Below are positions 1-12,738 of a stretch of DNA of 44,173 nucleotides, in pieces (position 1 is the first letter of the stretch; every line of letters begins with the position of its first letter). The stretch comes from Schoenoplectus triqueter (taxonomy: Eukaryota; Streptophyta; Magnoliopsida; Poales; Cyperaceae). The translations under genes and the position numbers were made by a program. Below the pieces are notes generated by a model that had not been told where the DNA came from, did no database searches, and saw only the letters and a program-made list of their open reading frames with translations. Location of the stretch: NCBI GenBank assembly GCA_964058805.1, contig CAXKVV010000122.1:1-44173 (forward strand). The letters are read 5' to 3'.

Positions 1-382
1 TGGAAAATGTAGATTTTGTTATATATAATAATTATAAACATCATATTATTAATAATAAGAGTGATAAAAATAAAATTTTAAATCTACGAATGACAACGCG
101 TCATTGCCATTGGCATGGAGCAAATGTATCACTATTAGTGACGTATTTGGATAAACGCACCACTGGCAATGACGCGTTTGCCTAAAAATAAGTTTTATAA
201 ATACACGCGCATATAGATACCTGCGCGTTTGGTATTTATAGGAGACAAACGCACCACTGATAAAAACGCCACTGGTAGTGACGCGCTTTCATTCTTAGAT
301 TTAAAATTTTACTTTTATCACTTTTATTATTAATAATATGATTTTTATAATTATTATATTTAAAAAAAATTGTGGAAAATGT
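1..382. repeat. Foldback (long-TIR) transposable element
   Basis: The first about 105 bases and the last about 105 bases of this segment are imperfect inverted copies of each other. Both arms contain a run like atattattaataata, then gtgataaaa and aaattttaaatcta, and both end near a gcgtca motif. The centre carries short repeats of the type acgcaccactgg and gccactggtagtgacgcg. No coding sequence is present, so this is a non-autonomous element. The left end may run off the window. A fragment with the same core (cgccactaccagtggcg) is at about 39.68-39.85 kb. Long arms suggest a Mutator-like MITE, but no target duplication could be confirmed. Confidence 0.6.
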
Positions 383-1400
383 TGTCTGAATCCCAGTTTG
401 ATACCCTATTTGTGTAAGAACATGTGCATGTTATGTGTTTTATTAATAGTTTTTGATATTATTGATTGATATTAAAGTTTGGATGGTGCAAAGAATAGCA
501 TAAGAGTAAAGACATTGAGAATAGAAACTAAGGATGGTGAAAAAATAGTGATTTCTCAGTTAGCGTGAGGATAGTAAAAATGTGATACTACTTGAATGAT
601 AGAAATGGTGTTTAAATTATTTATTTAGAATAAAAATGAAGGGTTGAGAAGAATAATAATGATTTCATCCCGCATAGAGAATAGTATAACAACTGTTGTT
701 TTAATTGTTCTGAAATAATAAATTTACATTTAAATATATAATTGCTATTTTTGTTTCAAAAACATTTCGTGGTCCATCTATCTAAACGAAAAAGAGATTA
801 TTTAGGTACAAATTTACTGCCAAAGAGAGATTATGTGGGAAACTGTGCAACACGGTTACCAACAAAAAAAGATTAAACTATAGATAATTTCTCTGTTATT
901 AAATTATTGCAATTTGTGAATAGATTAGTTAGTTTTCTGTGGAGTGTTTGAAAAAGAGTAAAAAAAACAAAGATTCTGTTTTGTCATCATTAAAAATGGC
1001 CAAATACTAATGTCTCGATTCCCCCAAACTTAATTTGATGCATAATATATCAAAACGATATTCGCATGTCAATATATATATATTTTTTTCTGTTTTCAAG
1101 ATTATCTTGTCGACTGTCACGGTTTTCAGATATGGTTCTCCTATGTAACTGGCAAGTGGCAAATACATAATGGTTCTAGAGGAACTAAAGAAAAAAAATA
1201 TTAATAAGTTGTATAGTGCATGAATGCTAAGAACCAAGTATTCCAGTAGTTGAGCATATTATGTAAAGGAAAAATATGGAATACTTTCCAATAATTTCTT
1301 CGTTATAACTTAAAAATAAACCACTAAAAATTTATAGTGCATGGAACCCGCTTGTCATGGTAGTAGTCTAGTAGAGATACAAATGATAATGTTGGAGGCA
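383..1400. other. AT-rich stretch without recognisable gene
   Basis: No reading frame here resembles a known protein, and I see no RNA gene. The open frame on the minus strand at 1007-1237 has low-complexity composition and no family features, so I treat it as chance. Confidence 0.5.
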
Positions 1401-1835
1401 TCAGGGGCAGACTTACGTGATCTCACAGAAGCCAACTGACTTTAATTTTGAAAAATAAGAAATCGAATTAATTTTTTGCTAATTTATTCTTTTATATTTA
1501 ATTTCAGGCTCTTTGTGAATTGTTTGATTATTTTTATTGAGAAAAATATTATATGCTTTGGATAATGAAAGAATTATGTAAATATTTTAAAATATGAAGT
1601 TCTATAGAGAAAAATTTTCTTTATCGACTCGATTATCTATTATTTTTAAGTTTATTTTGTTATTATTTTTAATATATAAAAATATATTATTTTAATAGTT
1701 TTTATGTTAAATTATTGATTTTTTAGTTAGTATTTTATTAGCTTATAAATTTGAACTTAATAAATTATTATAATCTAATTAATTTAATGACTCTCGATCA
1801 AAATCCTGCGTCCGTATCAGAGAATCACTATATCA
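1401..1835. repeat. Dispersed repeat, copy A
   Basis: This segment begins near caggggcagac and ends near cctgcgtccgtatcag. It aligns over most of its length with 9137-9530: both contain gataatgaa, aattatg, ttttaaaatat, a ctcgat or cttgat block, a long T/A-rich centre with aatatataaaa, and an end reading tcaaaat-cc-gc. The two copies have diverged by many substitutions and small indels. The weakly complementary GC-richer ends suggest a short DNA transposon, but I could not verify terminal repeats or target duplications. Confidence 0.5.
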
Positions 1836-2549
1836 GTGCCCTATGTAAAATAGCATTGTATTTGGTAATCGAGGTCATCCTGTTGAAGAATTTATGTTTT
1901 AATTCCAGCACTTTTTGTTTTACATGACTATAAAGAATGCAGTGCCTATTTAAAATGGGAAATATTGCTTGGTATGCATTTCCAGATTTATTTTTTTTTC
2001 TTTTAGTCCCAATTTTCTATTACAAGTTTTCTACAGAATGTTACATGGGTATCTTATGTTTGGAGAATCAATCTGTCAGAAACACTGTAACATATTTTCT
2101 AAACTTTGTGTTGTATTATTGAATATCTATTCAATAGGAACCTCTGGTGGAGTATTATTAGTATGAAAAGATACTCATTTTTTACTCTTTAATTCCTTTG
2201 CCTTCAGGTACTGCATAAACCGCTAAATTCCAGTTTATTAATGATTCATCTACCTTTTCTTTCACAGCAATATATGGTCCTTTAACTCAGCCTGACAGAC
2301 CCCATTTTTATTTGCAATTAATCAATGCAAAACCATCCACTCCAGAACCATAGATTCTTGCCAGGGATTTTAATGTAACTCTCAATACTAATGATATAAG
2401 TAAACAAAATTCAAATTGGAGAGAGCAATTAAGATTTAAACAAGTCATTGATTCTTTGGGACTGATTGATCTAAATCTCCATGGAAGAAAATTTACTTGG
2501 TCCAACGAAAGAGATAATCCAACATTAATTAGGTTAGATATATTTCTAA

Positions 2550-3220
2550 TGTTGGAATTAATTATTATTAATTACAATATGTATGGGCTTATAATAAATA
2601 TATATTATATAATGGACTGTCAAATTATACCCATAATGAAGTGATCAAATTCTGTATCGGATTTATTATATGTTATGAAAAATAAGCCCTTTAATGTGTA
2701 GAATGCGTATTAATTACTTTATGATTTAGTGATGGTCTGAATTACATAAAAACTGATAATAATACAATTATGCTATTGGTCCCTAGAGAACACAACTATA
2801 GACAGCTTTCTAATTAAATAGTGAACCCGTTAAGAGAGAATCTGAATCCAATATGGACCCGTTAAGAGAGAATCTGAATCCAATATGGACCCGTTAATAC
2901 ACAACTGTACTCAGTTATATGAGTGTCTATATATATGCAGAAATATTGTTGGTTTTAAAACGATTCTAATTTTTCCCCACTTTCTGCCACCCTTTCGTTT
3001 CCCAACAAATTTATTTCTCTCTCTTAACACAGTTTCAGAAGAGAAGAAACTGTCGACGCCGGTCCTCTCAATCACTCCATCGGATTAAAGAAAGATCGCT
3101 AGAAGGCTAAAGAAATCTGGTGACAACGGGGTTGTGTCTTTCTGAAAGATCGACAGCATAGATCAAAATAATATAATTTATATTTAAAGTTGATCATGAC
3201 CATATAGTAAAGTTCTAACA
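2550..3220 (+). mobile_element. Solo LTR, Copia type, nested in the LINE
   Basis: The element is 671 bases, starts TGTTGGAATTAATT and ends AGTTCTAACA, so its ends are the inverted pair TGTT/AACA normal for LTRs. The flanks are tctaa (2545-2549) and tttaa (3221-3225), a 5-bp target duplication with one mismatch. Removing it rejoins the LINE endonuclease region. Inside are a TATA-like tatatatatgc at about 2928-2937 and a 32-bp tandem repeat. No internal coding region or second LTR is nearby, so this is a recombination remnant. Assignment to Copia rests on the TGTTGGAA terminus, which is common in that group. Confidence 0.75.
2825..2898 (+). repeat. 32-bp tandem repeat inside the solo LTR
   Basis: Two identical 32-base units beginning acccgttaagagagaatc lie at 2825-2856 and 2857-2888, followed by the first nine or so bases of a third. 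They lie about 30 bases upstream of the TATA-like site, where LTR enhancers are often duplicated. Confidence 0.9.
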
Positions 3221-3604
3221 TTTAATATTAAGAGAATAGAAATAAATTCCCTAACTCCATTCAGCAAGCAATTTCCAATACAACCTCTGATCATTGCCCA
3301 CTTAAATGCATAATTAGCACAAACTTTCAGAGATCAAACTTGTTCAGATTTGAACTATTTTATTTCAATTCTTCTGAACAACAAAATTTGGTACATTCTC
3401 AGTGGTTATCATCTCCCACAGCTACGACTCCATCAATGTTCCAATTAAAAACTTGATTCATTAGCCAAAGAAATCAACACACGGGCCAAAAATAATGTAG
3501 GACATATTAAAATACAACTGCTCACTTGTACTAGATTTCTATTATGGATAGACAAACAAGAAGAATTTCGTTCAATTACTCCACTTGAAAAAAAGATTAG
3601 GCAA

Positions 3605-4222
3605 TTGGTTAGGGTAAGATTCTCATCAATTTTGATTTTAGAAAACCATCTTTGGAAACAAAGATATAAAAATACATGGAAATTACAAGGAGATAGAAAC
3701 ACCAAAATTTTTCATGCATGGGCAATAGGGAGAAAACAAAAGAATCATATTTCCACTTTACTGGTAAATGGACAATATTTATCTGATCACAATTCAAAAG
3801 CACGTGCTTTATTGAATCATTTTTGTTCACTTATGGGATCAGATTCTGATATTTTCATTTCTGACATTCAATGGAAAGATTTATTTACTCAACAAATAAA
3901 TATGGATCATTTAACTGATTCAATATTCATTCAAGAAATAATCGATATAATTAGTTCCTGGCAGTCAGGAAAGTCTCCTGGGCCAAACAAATGGTTTTCC
4001 AGGAGAATTTTATATAAAAAGTCCTTTCAATTTTGTAACAAGATATTTTTTAATGTTCTCAATTATGCTTTGCAACCTGGTTGCTCCATTTCCCCTCCAA
4101 ACAATTCTATTACAATCTTAATTCCTAAAATGGTCAATTCAGTTCAGCCAAAAGATTTTAGACCCATAATGCCATTGAAAGAATATTTTCCAAAATTATT
4201 TCCAATAGATTACAAACAGTAA
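3605..4222 (+). pseudogene. LINE reverse transcriptase fragment
   Basis: This is the longest surviving open part of the LINE, about 205 residues. It shows blocks typical of plant LINE polyproteins just before and at the start of the reverse transcriptase: GDRNTKIFHAWA (related to the usual GD-NTKFFH), a SGKSPGPNKW block (usually K-PGPDG), and ITILIPKMVNSVQPKDFRPI (usually LIPK followed by DFRPISL). The catalytic YADD region is not recognisable downstream, and the following sequence is frameshifted. The frame opens upstream without a convincing start codon, as expected for an internal polyprotein piece. It is a relic and not a host gene. Confidence 0.8.
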
Positions 4223-6060
4223 TTCAATCCCTGATTTTCCCTAATTAAATAGGATTTTTACAAGGCAGATTAATCACTTAAAATTTTCTTTATGCTCAAC
4301 AGATACTTCATCAGGCCAATAAAAATAGCAAGTCGTAATCTTTAAAACTGACATCCATAAGGCTTTTGATACACTAAATTGGAAGCTTCTACTTCGGTGT
4401 CTCGAGGCGAAAGGTTTTTCACAACAATGGATACATTTGATTCAAAATTCAGTGCTGAACAGTTACTCTTAAGTCATAATTAATGGTATAGTGGGAAAAA
4501 GATAATTCTTAAAAGAGGAGTACGTCAAGTGATCTATTATCTCCTTATTTATTCATTTTAGCATTCAATATTTTGACATTATGGATCCATATATTATCAA
4601 AGGTTGGGGCATGAATACCTCCAAGACAATTTCAATTATTAAAATTCCTATTGTTGGTATTTCAAAGAGCCACTGGCTTAACCCTGAACATGGAGAAGTC
4701 ATAATTATCAATTGTTAATGAAGATGAAACACAAATACATCAATGGGCTTCATTTTTAAATTGCAAAATAGGATAATTTCCAATTAATTATCTGGGTCTT
4801 CCTCTTTCCCCAAAACCCTTACGTCGGTGCCATTATCTTACACTAATTCAAAAATACCATGATCGTTTACCAGGATGGTTTGCAAATTTAATTTCATTCC
4901 CGGGTAAAAGGGTATCATTAAATTCAACCCAATCCTCTCTTCCCATTTATTTCATATCTGAATTTTTGTTACCGTAATGGGTAATTGATGAAATTGATTC
5001 TATTAGAAGAAATTTCCTTTGAAATGATTCTTTACAAAATCATAATAAAAAATATATTTAGTAAATTTAAAGATGGTATGGATGCCTAAGGTTAAAGGAG
5101 GCTTAAGTATTATTATTTTTAAGATAATGAATCAAGCTCTTTTAGCTAAATGGATATGGAAGTGGCTCCACGATGATCACTCTCTTTAGAAACAAATCAA
5201 TAATGCACAACATACTTCTAATAGGGAATGATCTTCATCAAGTGCTCTATATTTTTGGAATAATTTAAAATCAGTTGCAGAAAATTTTGAAAATAGATGT
5301 TTATTTCAAATAGGCTCCGGTAAAGATATTTCATTTTGGCATTTTAATTGGGATAATGGAATTTTAAAATTCAGATTTTTCCTTTTTGGAAATAATTTGT
5401 CCATTGAAGCATGCATACAATACAGTTATATGATTGATTTACTAATGAATATCACCTATCCCCTAATAAAAAAGATAAACCTATTTGGACTATAACATCC
5501 AATAGAAACATCACATGTAAATCCTACCATACATTTGTAAAGGATTTTCCTTCTCCTCATTCTCCACTTAAGAATATCTAGTTTATAATGGCTCCTAGAA
5601 TACTCACCTTTTTCGGGCTAATGTTGAGAAATAGTATTCTCACTATTGACAATCTTAATAAAAAAAAAGATGGCAAATAGTAAACATGTGCATACTCTGT
5701 AAAAATATCCAAGAAATAGTTCATCATTGATTCAATGATTGTTCTTTCTTTCAAAATCTTTGACTACATGCTTAACGTATGTTCAAAATAGACTCTGATT
5801 CTCAATGTTATCAATATATAATTTTGTTCCCTTTGTCAACTAATTAAGAAGCGCTCCAACAACCTCTCAAAAATTCTTTTGCACGACGCATTCTGATGAT
5901 TACCATTTTTATTATTTGGAGAGAGAGATATGCTAGAATTTTTTCTGGCAAATCCTAACCTCTATCAGTATTTCTGCGGGAGATTTCTTTGGAGTTTTAG
6001 ATCTCTATCTACTGATTTGTTAAGTTTGTTAGTTTTTTACATTTTATTTTCTTAAATCCG

Positions 6061-6555
6061 GGGTACAATCTTCAAATCTCTTGGAGAATGCCATCATCTT
6101 TTGTAAATTTTTTTTTCATTTATAATAAAATATTAGAAAGTAAAGGCTTGACTTACAGGTATCTATTAATTAGGTTCAACATTTCCATTGAAAAAGTGAA
6201 CAATAATTATCATTTTATTACAAATTCTTTTTTAAAATTTACAAAAGTTAGCAGATTTCGAACTACAAAAAATAATGAACTTGTTTAATCTCAAGTTGAA
6301 TGTACTTGGTTGATGATTATTTCGACCAATTAAGATACATGTTTGATGATTCCATCCATCATAGCATACAGAACACTTTAGGGAAATTGGCAGAGCATCA
6401 AATCAACTCACTATGATAAGTTGATAATCCTTACAAGTTTCAAAATGACCAAACTACCCACGAGCCTAAAAGGCATGACAAAAAGAAAGGGCACTGTGGC
6501 ACTCAACGCTCTCATTTCTGTGTTAGTAGAAGCAGCACTGACTTCATCAGTAGCC
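6061..6555. other. AT-rich stretch without recognisable gene
   Basis: Short open frames occur but none resembles a known protein family. Confidence 0.45.
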
Positions 6556-6686
6556 CGGAGAAAAGGCAAAAAAAAAAGTGAAAGGAAACAAAGGGATGTG
6601 CCCACGGGCTTCCACCACCAAAAAAAAGAAAAAAAAAAGAAAAGAAAAAGAAAAAGAGAAGAAACAAAGAGACGCAAGGACGCAAC
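6556..6686 (+). repeat. Polypurine tract
   Basis: About 130 bases are almost only A and G on the plus strand, with runs such as aaaaaaaagtgaaagg and aaaagaaaaaaaaaagaaaag, broken by a short gtgcccacgggcttccacc segment at about 6598-6617. The overlapping open frames on both strands are made of K/R/E or S/F/L only and are composition artefacts. Confidence 0.8.
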
Positions 6687-6769
6687 TTTGTTAAACAGTT
6701 TGGTGCAATACAAGTCACCAGTTGGTGTTTGTTTGGGGCCTTTGGGCAGTGGCAGCTCTGAATTGTAAG

Positions 6770-9136
6770 AACCTTTTTTGGTACAATTAATTTGGGGACC
6801 AAAACGGAGACATGCGTCATTTCCATGCCCCGCCCTTCCCCCTAATTAGGCCTTTTAGTCTTTTACACTTTTTAGGCCACAGCTCACACGTATTGACTAA
6901 AGCAACTTAATGAAAAGATGAAATAATTAATCCAATGACCAATTCGTCCAAAAATATCATGCACTGGGGAAAAATTACGATTTATTTCATTTGGTACAAT
7001 TTTAAATCTTAGTATAAAAAACGCACGAGTGTCATATTTACATTTTCACATAATGGTATACTTATTTGAGAATTGGCATCTCAAATTAATAAACACATTG
7101 GTGGATGGATGCAAGATGGATATTTAAAGGGTCCTCTTCTTATCACTCAATAAGTATAATTATAACAATTAATTTTCTTAATGAATTTTATCATAGCAAT
7201 ACTAACGAGGACCATAATGTGCAAAACTTAATAATTTTTTTATATTTGATCTAGTATGAAACAAAATTTGAACGATACAAAATTTTAGTTAAATGCGTCG
7301 ATTAAAAAAATAAAATAATTAGTTATTTCTTCGACATTTAGATTTTCAAATTTACTATATGAACATAATGTTACTGCTTTCTTTTAGGGGTGACAATTTT
7401 TTGAAAATTGTAAATTTAAATCTGCCAATTATTTTATAAATAAATTTAAAAAATAGTAAACATATTCATGAACATCAATATTAATCGTGTTTCAAATCTT
7501 ATGCAATGTAATAATATTTGATATTTCAAAAAATATTAAATTTATAGAAAATTTTATTGAACTTTGAAATTGAACCAACGTTCATGATCAGTATTGTCAA
7601 AATAACCATTGTCATAAATTTCCATTTTTTTTTATTTTTTAAGCTTTGGAGATAGTGTAACAAGGGAAACCAACAGCTTTCTTTGGATGCCTATAAAGTT
7701 ATAATCTCAATAGAAACGCATGAATTCTAACCCCACCTATATATTTGTTGTTTGTCCTACTCCAATGCACTAATTTTATATCTGCATCGATTAAGCTTCT
7801 TTATTCCTTCCTCAAATGGCGACAACGAAGATAGATTAGCTATTAAAGTGTTATTAAGATAATACATCAATACTACATGACAATTGGCAAGTAACAACGT
7901 GCATCAAGAAAAAAAAACCAAAGTCTTCATAATCATAGCATAGGGCAGTGTGAAGCAGTGAATGAATGACGGAATGAGCTAGTCTTAATAAATCATTAAG
8001 ATATTTGATTTTTTTAATAAATAAAATTTATTTCGAAAGAAAATTATTAGTTAAAAAATCATTATAAAATGGACGTATTATTGATGAGAAAAAAATTTAT
8101 TTTTGTAAATATTTTGAGCATTATTCTTTTTTTGCTGATTATTACCGTTCTTTCGCCCTATGGAACTTTTTTTTTTAAATTGAATTTCAGCATGTGATTG
8201 AAAGTTCACAAATTCTCTTTAGCATTTCAGAAAGAAGGATTTTGTTCCGATGAAAACCTTTGTATTTTATGCAAACTTTTATATGAGGTATCGACCATCG
8301 AAACATGACGAATTTAATTTTTCAATGATTAAAGAGTGAATGGGGACATGAAATTATATACGCTGAAATTGTGCATATTAATTATTAGCACAAATTTTCC
8401 TCTCCTCTCTTCTTTTTAGAATACTTTCTCAAATAAGAACAGCTTTATTTATTCTGGTTGCTTTCTTCAACCTTTTTATTAAAAAAACAAACAATGTTGT
8501 TCTATTTCTTTAATTAGTTTGACGGTTTTAGACATATTTAATTTTTCACTTTTATGAAAATAAATTTATATATGAAATTTTTATTGAAAATACTCTCCTT
8601 AACAATTAAATTTATTTGCTAATACTGACAATATTTTCCAACTTAATTCAATTAAAATCTATATTAAAAGCTAAAACCGTTACAAAAGCATCTTTCAACA
8701 TGGCTTTTTTGAACAATTGTCAGAGCGCACAAACTTTTGCTTGGAATTAAACCAACCATGTGATCTGATGGTTTCACAGGATAACATGGTTTGGTTCCAT
8801 TGGTACCTTTCAAACAAAAGCAGTACCATTCATTGAGTACCAAAAAGCACGAGTTAATAGCTTTTTATATGATATGTTAATTATTAATTTATTAAAAGTT
8901 TAGAACTTAAAAGGGCTAGGGGGCCTACATTAAAAAAAGTTAAAACCTGAAAAGTATGGACCTACATTTTAAAGATGGAGATGGTGCGCAAAATTTTTTC
9001 ATTATGATGTATCAGAAAGTGTTGAGACTTTGTATCACACTCTCTTTTCGTTTCCAATAATCATCCCTTTTTATGTATGTGGACACTTTTGCCTTAACCC
9101 ATGAAAGATTTAATTATATTATATATAACCACTATC
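6770..9136. other. Gene-free AT-rich region
   Basis: I see no reading frame with family features, no RNA gene and no clear element boundary in this 2.4 kb. Confidence 0.45.
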
Positions 9137-9530
9137 AGGAGCGGATTGCTTTTAGGTTATAAATTGTTATTAATCTGACCCCTTCAATCTAATTTCCGAC
9201 CTCTTTGAATTACTTTATTACTTTTATTAAAAAAAAATTATTTAATACCATGGATAATGAAAAAATTATGCAAAAGTTTTAAAATATAAAGTCTCGTAGA
9301 GGAAAATTTTTCTCATCGACTTGATTACTTATTGTTTTGATTTTTTATATTTTTATTATTTTAATATATAAAAGTATATTATTTTGATAGTTTTTTATTA
9401 GATAAGAATGTGTGTTGAGTTGCTAATTTTTTTTATTTAGTATCTGATTAGTTAATGATTTTGAACCTCATAAATTATTACAATCCGATTACTAACCCCC
9501 TATCAAAATTCCGCATTGGCCCCTCAAAAC
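9137..9530. repeat. Dispersed repeat, copy B
   Basis: This is the diverged partner of 1401-1835, in the same orientation. It starts near caggagcggattgc and ends near aaaattccgcattggccc. Shared blocks include atggataatgaaa, gaggaaaatttttctcatcgac and an aatatataaaagtatattatttt core. It carries no coding sequence. Confidence 0.5.
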
Positions 9531-11378
9531 TAGCTTATAGTTTTCTCTGATGTTAGCCTTGTAAAACATTGACTGCTATCACGTAAACTCCTTGTTTTCA
9601 AGACAGTATATTTTCATTTAGTCTTTAGTCTTTACACATTCATTAAGAATATAATTTAATTTTTTTTTTCCAAAAGAAAGCGGGTACTTGTGCAGACAAA
9701 GTTGTGGTGGCATAATAACAAAAATTATAATGGGCTGACATGGAGTACAAAGGTTGGGCCGAACATAATTATTAATAGGAAATTGCTAGAAGGGTAATTA
9801 ACTTAAGTAAGTTTCCTTATACGCACCTGGTGCTCTTAAAGTTTGTGCTGAATTAAAAATAAGTTTAACTATTACGATAACTTATTTGTGCTGCATTTGA
9901 ACTACGTTCAGAAGATAAATTTTTACATCGAGTTATTGAAATAATTCACAATGCATTTGTGTCTATCGGTTTGAACTTTCGTACTGAGTATTTATCATAT
10001 ACATTATTACGTTGATGCAGTTCCACGTAATGAAAAAGTTTTTAAATCTTCATTGATGAGCTTTAAGTAGAAGGTACCTTTTTTTTTCCGAGAATTAAAT
10101 CATGAAATAAAGAAGGCAAATAATTTGATAAAATGCATGATTCTTTTTCGTATTTTGTTTTTAGTATTATTAATTTATTATGGTGTTCCTCTTGTATAGT
10201 GTTTTTTTTGGTATTTGAAATTTAAAACATTAAATTGATAAAGTACACCACAAAATCACCATATTAATATTTAATATTACATTGTATGTTCGTAGTTTCT
10301 ACATTTAGAAAAGATAATGTACTATAGAAAAATCCTAATTTCTCTATGATCTCCTGAATTCCTTCTATATATCCAACGAAAACATTTGATGGTTGAAATA
10401 CGCACATAATTTGTATTGGGACAACTCATTGTTTTTAAGTTCGGCCGCATAGCCGTATGTGCGGTATGTTTATACTTATTTGGTATGATATTGTATGCAT
10501 AAAAATATATATCTGCATATCTAATAGTGTGTGATATTTTTTTAAATTTTTTTATCATATTAAATCTACAACATTAATCATATTATATATTTCATGTAAA
10601 AAAATAAAAAATATATTAATACCATATTATTATTTTTTATTTAAATTACTTCAAAATATATGATCAATTTAAATATTTTAAAATTTTTTAGAATACATAG
10701 TTACGTATTAAACCATATATACATTTAAATATCACATATGCAGTATATAGTGACTAACCGCATATTTATCCGCATAAATATTAGAATCTGCATTTTAAAA
10801 TTTTACAGTGTGGATCATTGCGATTTTAATGTATAGATTTTGATCCTCCGCTATACATCAATGTGCAGTACAATATGTGACACGTTGGATCATTTTGAGA
10901 TTTGTACCGGTTCAAATCATGAAAATATCCGATGCTTGTGCTGCCTGCTCAGAAGATAAGGATTCGAAATTTATATGGTCCCAGAGGTGTGAATATTAGC
11001 ATCTAAGCAGATGTAACGAAAACAAATTGAAAATTCCAAAGATATCTAATCCGACCCAAATCACGAGGTTGTTCATAAACCTTTACAACAGGTTAAATAA
11101 TTGTTGCATCTAATCATTAGCTTAATGGAACATAACATTTGAAGATATATCTTGTTAAATATATTGTCCATTTGATTGAGAGGAAAGACGATAATTACAA
11201 TCTTCAACAACATTCTTGTTATAATATATACCGATCATCATTAACTTTTACATTAAACGTGAGTCTTTTTCTGATTTGGTAGCAATTACAAGTACAAAAC
11301 ATTATCTTTCTTTTTAATTCCAGTACGGAAGTGATTAATATCCATTTTTTGTGCTATTTGAATAGGGATCATATATAC
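9531..11378. other. Gene-free AT-rich region with possible hAT-like remnant
   Basis: No gene is visible. Around 10,440-10,810 short complementary words (cgcatagccgtatgtgcggta near the left, aaccgcatatttatccgcat near the right) bracket an AT-rich centre and may be the worn arms of a small DNA element. The minus-strand open frame at 10,322-10,558 lies across this repeat and is not convincing. Confidence 0.35.
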
Positions 11379-11726
11379 AGAGGGATTGATCCTTGACAAT
11401 GGGTTATTTTGAAACTCTTAACAATGAATTTTTACATAAATATAAATTAAATTTTAAGAATAGAAAAAATAGATATATATTATTTTATTTATAGATTAAT
11501 GGAGTTTCAAAATTTATGTAATTTGATAGTCGATCAATGATCATAAAAAAAATTTATATAATTTATAGTGATTTCAATTTGAATATTTAACGGTCTTTGA
11601 TGGACCATCAACAATAATAAATTTTATTGAAATTTAAAATACTATAAATCTAAAAGAACGTACTTATATTTTTTTTCTATTTTTTAATCTAAAAATTCAT
11701 TGTCAAGATTGTCAAAATATCCCCTA
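11379..11726. mobile_element. MITE, family 1, copy 1
   Basis: The left end reads agagggattgatccttgacaatggg and the right end, reverse-complemented, reads taggggatattttgacaatcttgacaatg, giving imperfect inverted ends. The flanks are atatata-rich. The element at 42,159-42,539 has the same end words (gacaatgggtta and aattgtcaa) and a similar centre with paired tcaaa-tttgat words. It has no coding capacity. Confidence 0.6.
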
Positions 11727-11783
11727 CACATATATATATTATCATTGTTGACAACGTGTTGATACCAACTACTACTCAAATGA
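11690..11783 (+). repeat. Direct repeat, copy 1 (MITE end plus flank)
   Basis: This segment, from the right end of the MITE into its flank, is repeated at 12,640-12,738. Shared words are aagattgtcaaaata, acacatatatata, cattgttgacaa, gttgatacca and ctactactcaa. Because non-element flank is shared too, the pair arose by local duplication and not by two insertions. Confidence 0.7.
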
Positions 11784-12329
11784 AATTAATTATGATTCAT
11801 AATAAAGGTTTTATTGTGTAGTTTATTTTATAGAGTATTTCATTATTTAATTTAAATGAGTTATTATTCAGCGTTCAAATCTGTTACGATACAAGTCTTA
11901 TCGGCAATGAATGGAATGCTCCGATCGAGTTCGAGCAAATTCGGTGAGGAAGCAACGCCCAACCTACAAATCTGAGAAATCGACCAAACGGCCGAAAGGA
12001 GCCCGTTCAGATTGATTTTTCTGATTTCAATTGAAGAATAAAAAATATATATAAAATAATTTCTATAATAAAGTTATTATTATGAATAATAATTTATTTG
12101 ACTTGAATAATAATTTTGGTATCAAAGATTCTTCTATTAAGAAAAAAAAAAATATTTAGTAACGTATCACGTATGGGACAAATTGGTGACCACAATATTT
12201 TTGATAAAATTTTCCCATTCATTATTCATAAAATATTTTTATGTATATTTTATTTAGATAAAAAATAAAAAATCCTTGAATAAAAAGTTTTCAAGAACTT
12301 ATTTTATTTTATTTTTAACGTTTATGGAG

Positions 12330-12505
12330 AAAATTAGTTTTTACGTCATAAGTAAAGACTAAGTTATTGTTTTAAAAAATTTAAGGACCAACTTGATATT
12401 TTTTAAAAAGGTCATAGATCAACTTGATACAAATGAGAGTTTAGGGACTAAGTTGGGTTTTCCAATAAAGTTTAAGGATCAAAGTTGAATTCTCTCATTT
12501 ATCCA
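12330..12505 (+). repeat. Short degenerate repeats (ggaccaacttgat type)
   Basis: Words of the type taaggaccaacttgata, catagatcaacttgata, agggactaagttgggt and aaggatcaaagttgaa follow each other at intervals of about 35 to 45 bases. I see no coding function. Confidence 0.6.
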
Positions 12506-12639
12506 TCTAAAAGAACACTTCTATAAATCTTTTTTATTTTAATTTTTTCCTAAATTTTTTTGGATTGGATTTTATTTTTAGTCTACACCAATTTATTTGA
12601 GATTAAAAACTTTATTGTTGTTGTTCCAAATTTATTTAA

Positions 12640-12738
12640 AAATTTACTGTTAAGATTGTCAAAATAGCCCTATATAAATGTACACATATATAGATACCAT
12701 TGTTGACAATATGTTGATACCAGCTACTACTCAAGTTA
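12640..12738 (+). repeat. Direct repeat, copy 2
   Basis: This is the partner of 11,690-11,783 in the same orientation, slightly diverged and with a small insertion (ataaatgt) in the middle. Confidence 0.7.

Larger units (their letters stand above)
2070..6060 (+). mobile_element. Decayed LINE (non-LTR retrotransposon)
   Basis: Fragments of one LINE polyprotein appear in order, in shifting frames. At about 2130 is GTSGGVLLV from the endonuclease. At 2270-2370 are AIYGP and the RDFNV motif. At 2456-2545 is the HGRKFTWSNERDNPTLIRLD block. From 3240 the linker region follows, and at 3605-4222 an open part of the N-terminal reverse transcriptase. Around 4340-4560 are remains of the KAFDT and RGVRQ-D-LSPYLF blocks, frameshifted. 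About 5480-5700 matches the C-terminal zinc-binding region of plant LINEs. Stop codons and frameshifts are frequent, so it is dead. A solo LTR at 2550-3220 splits the endonuclease domain. I saw no clear poly(A) tail or target duplication, so both ends are approximate. Confidence 0.8.

Noticed and set aside
6411..6826. Overlapping open frames on both strands across the polypurine tract
   Set aside because: They consist of K/R/E or F/L/S repeats dictated by base composition and have no family features.
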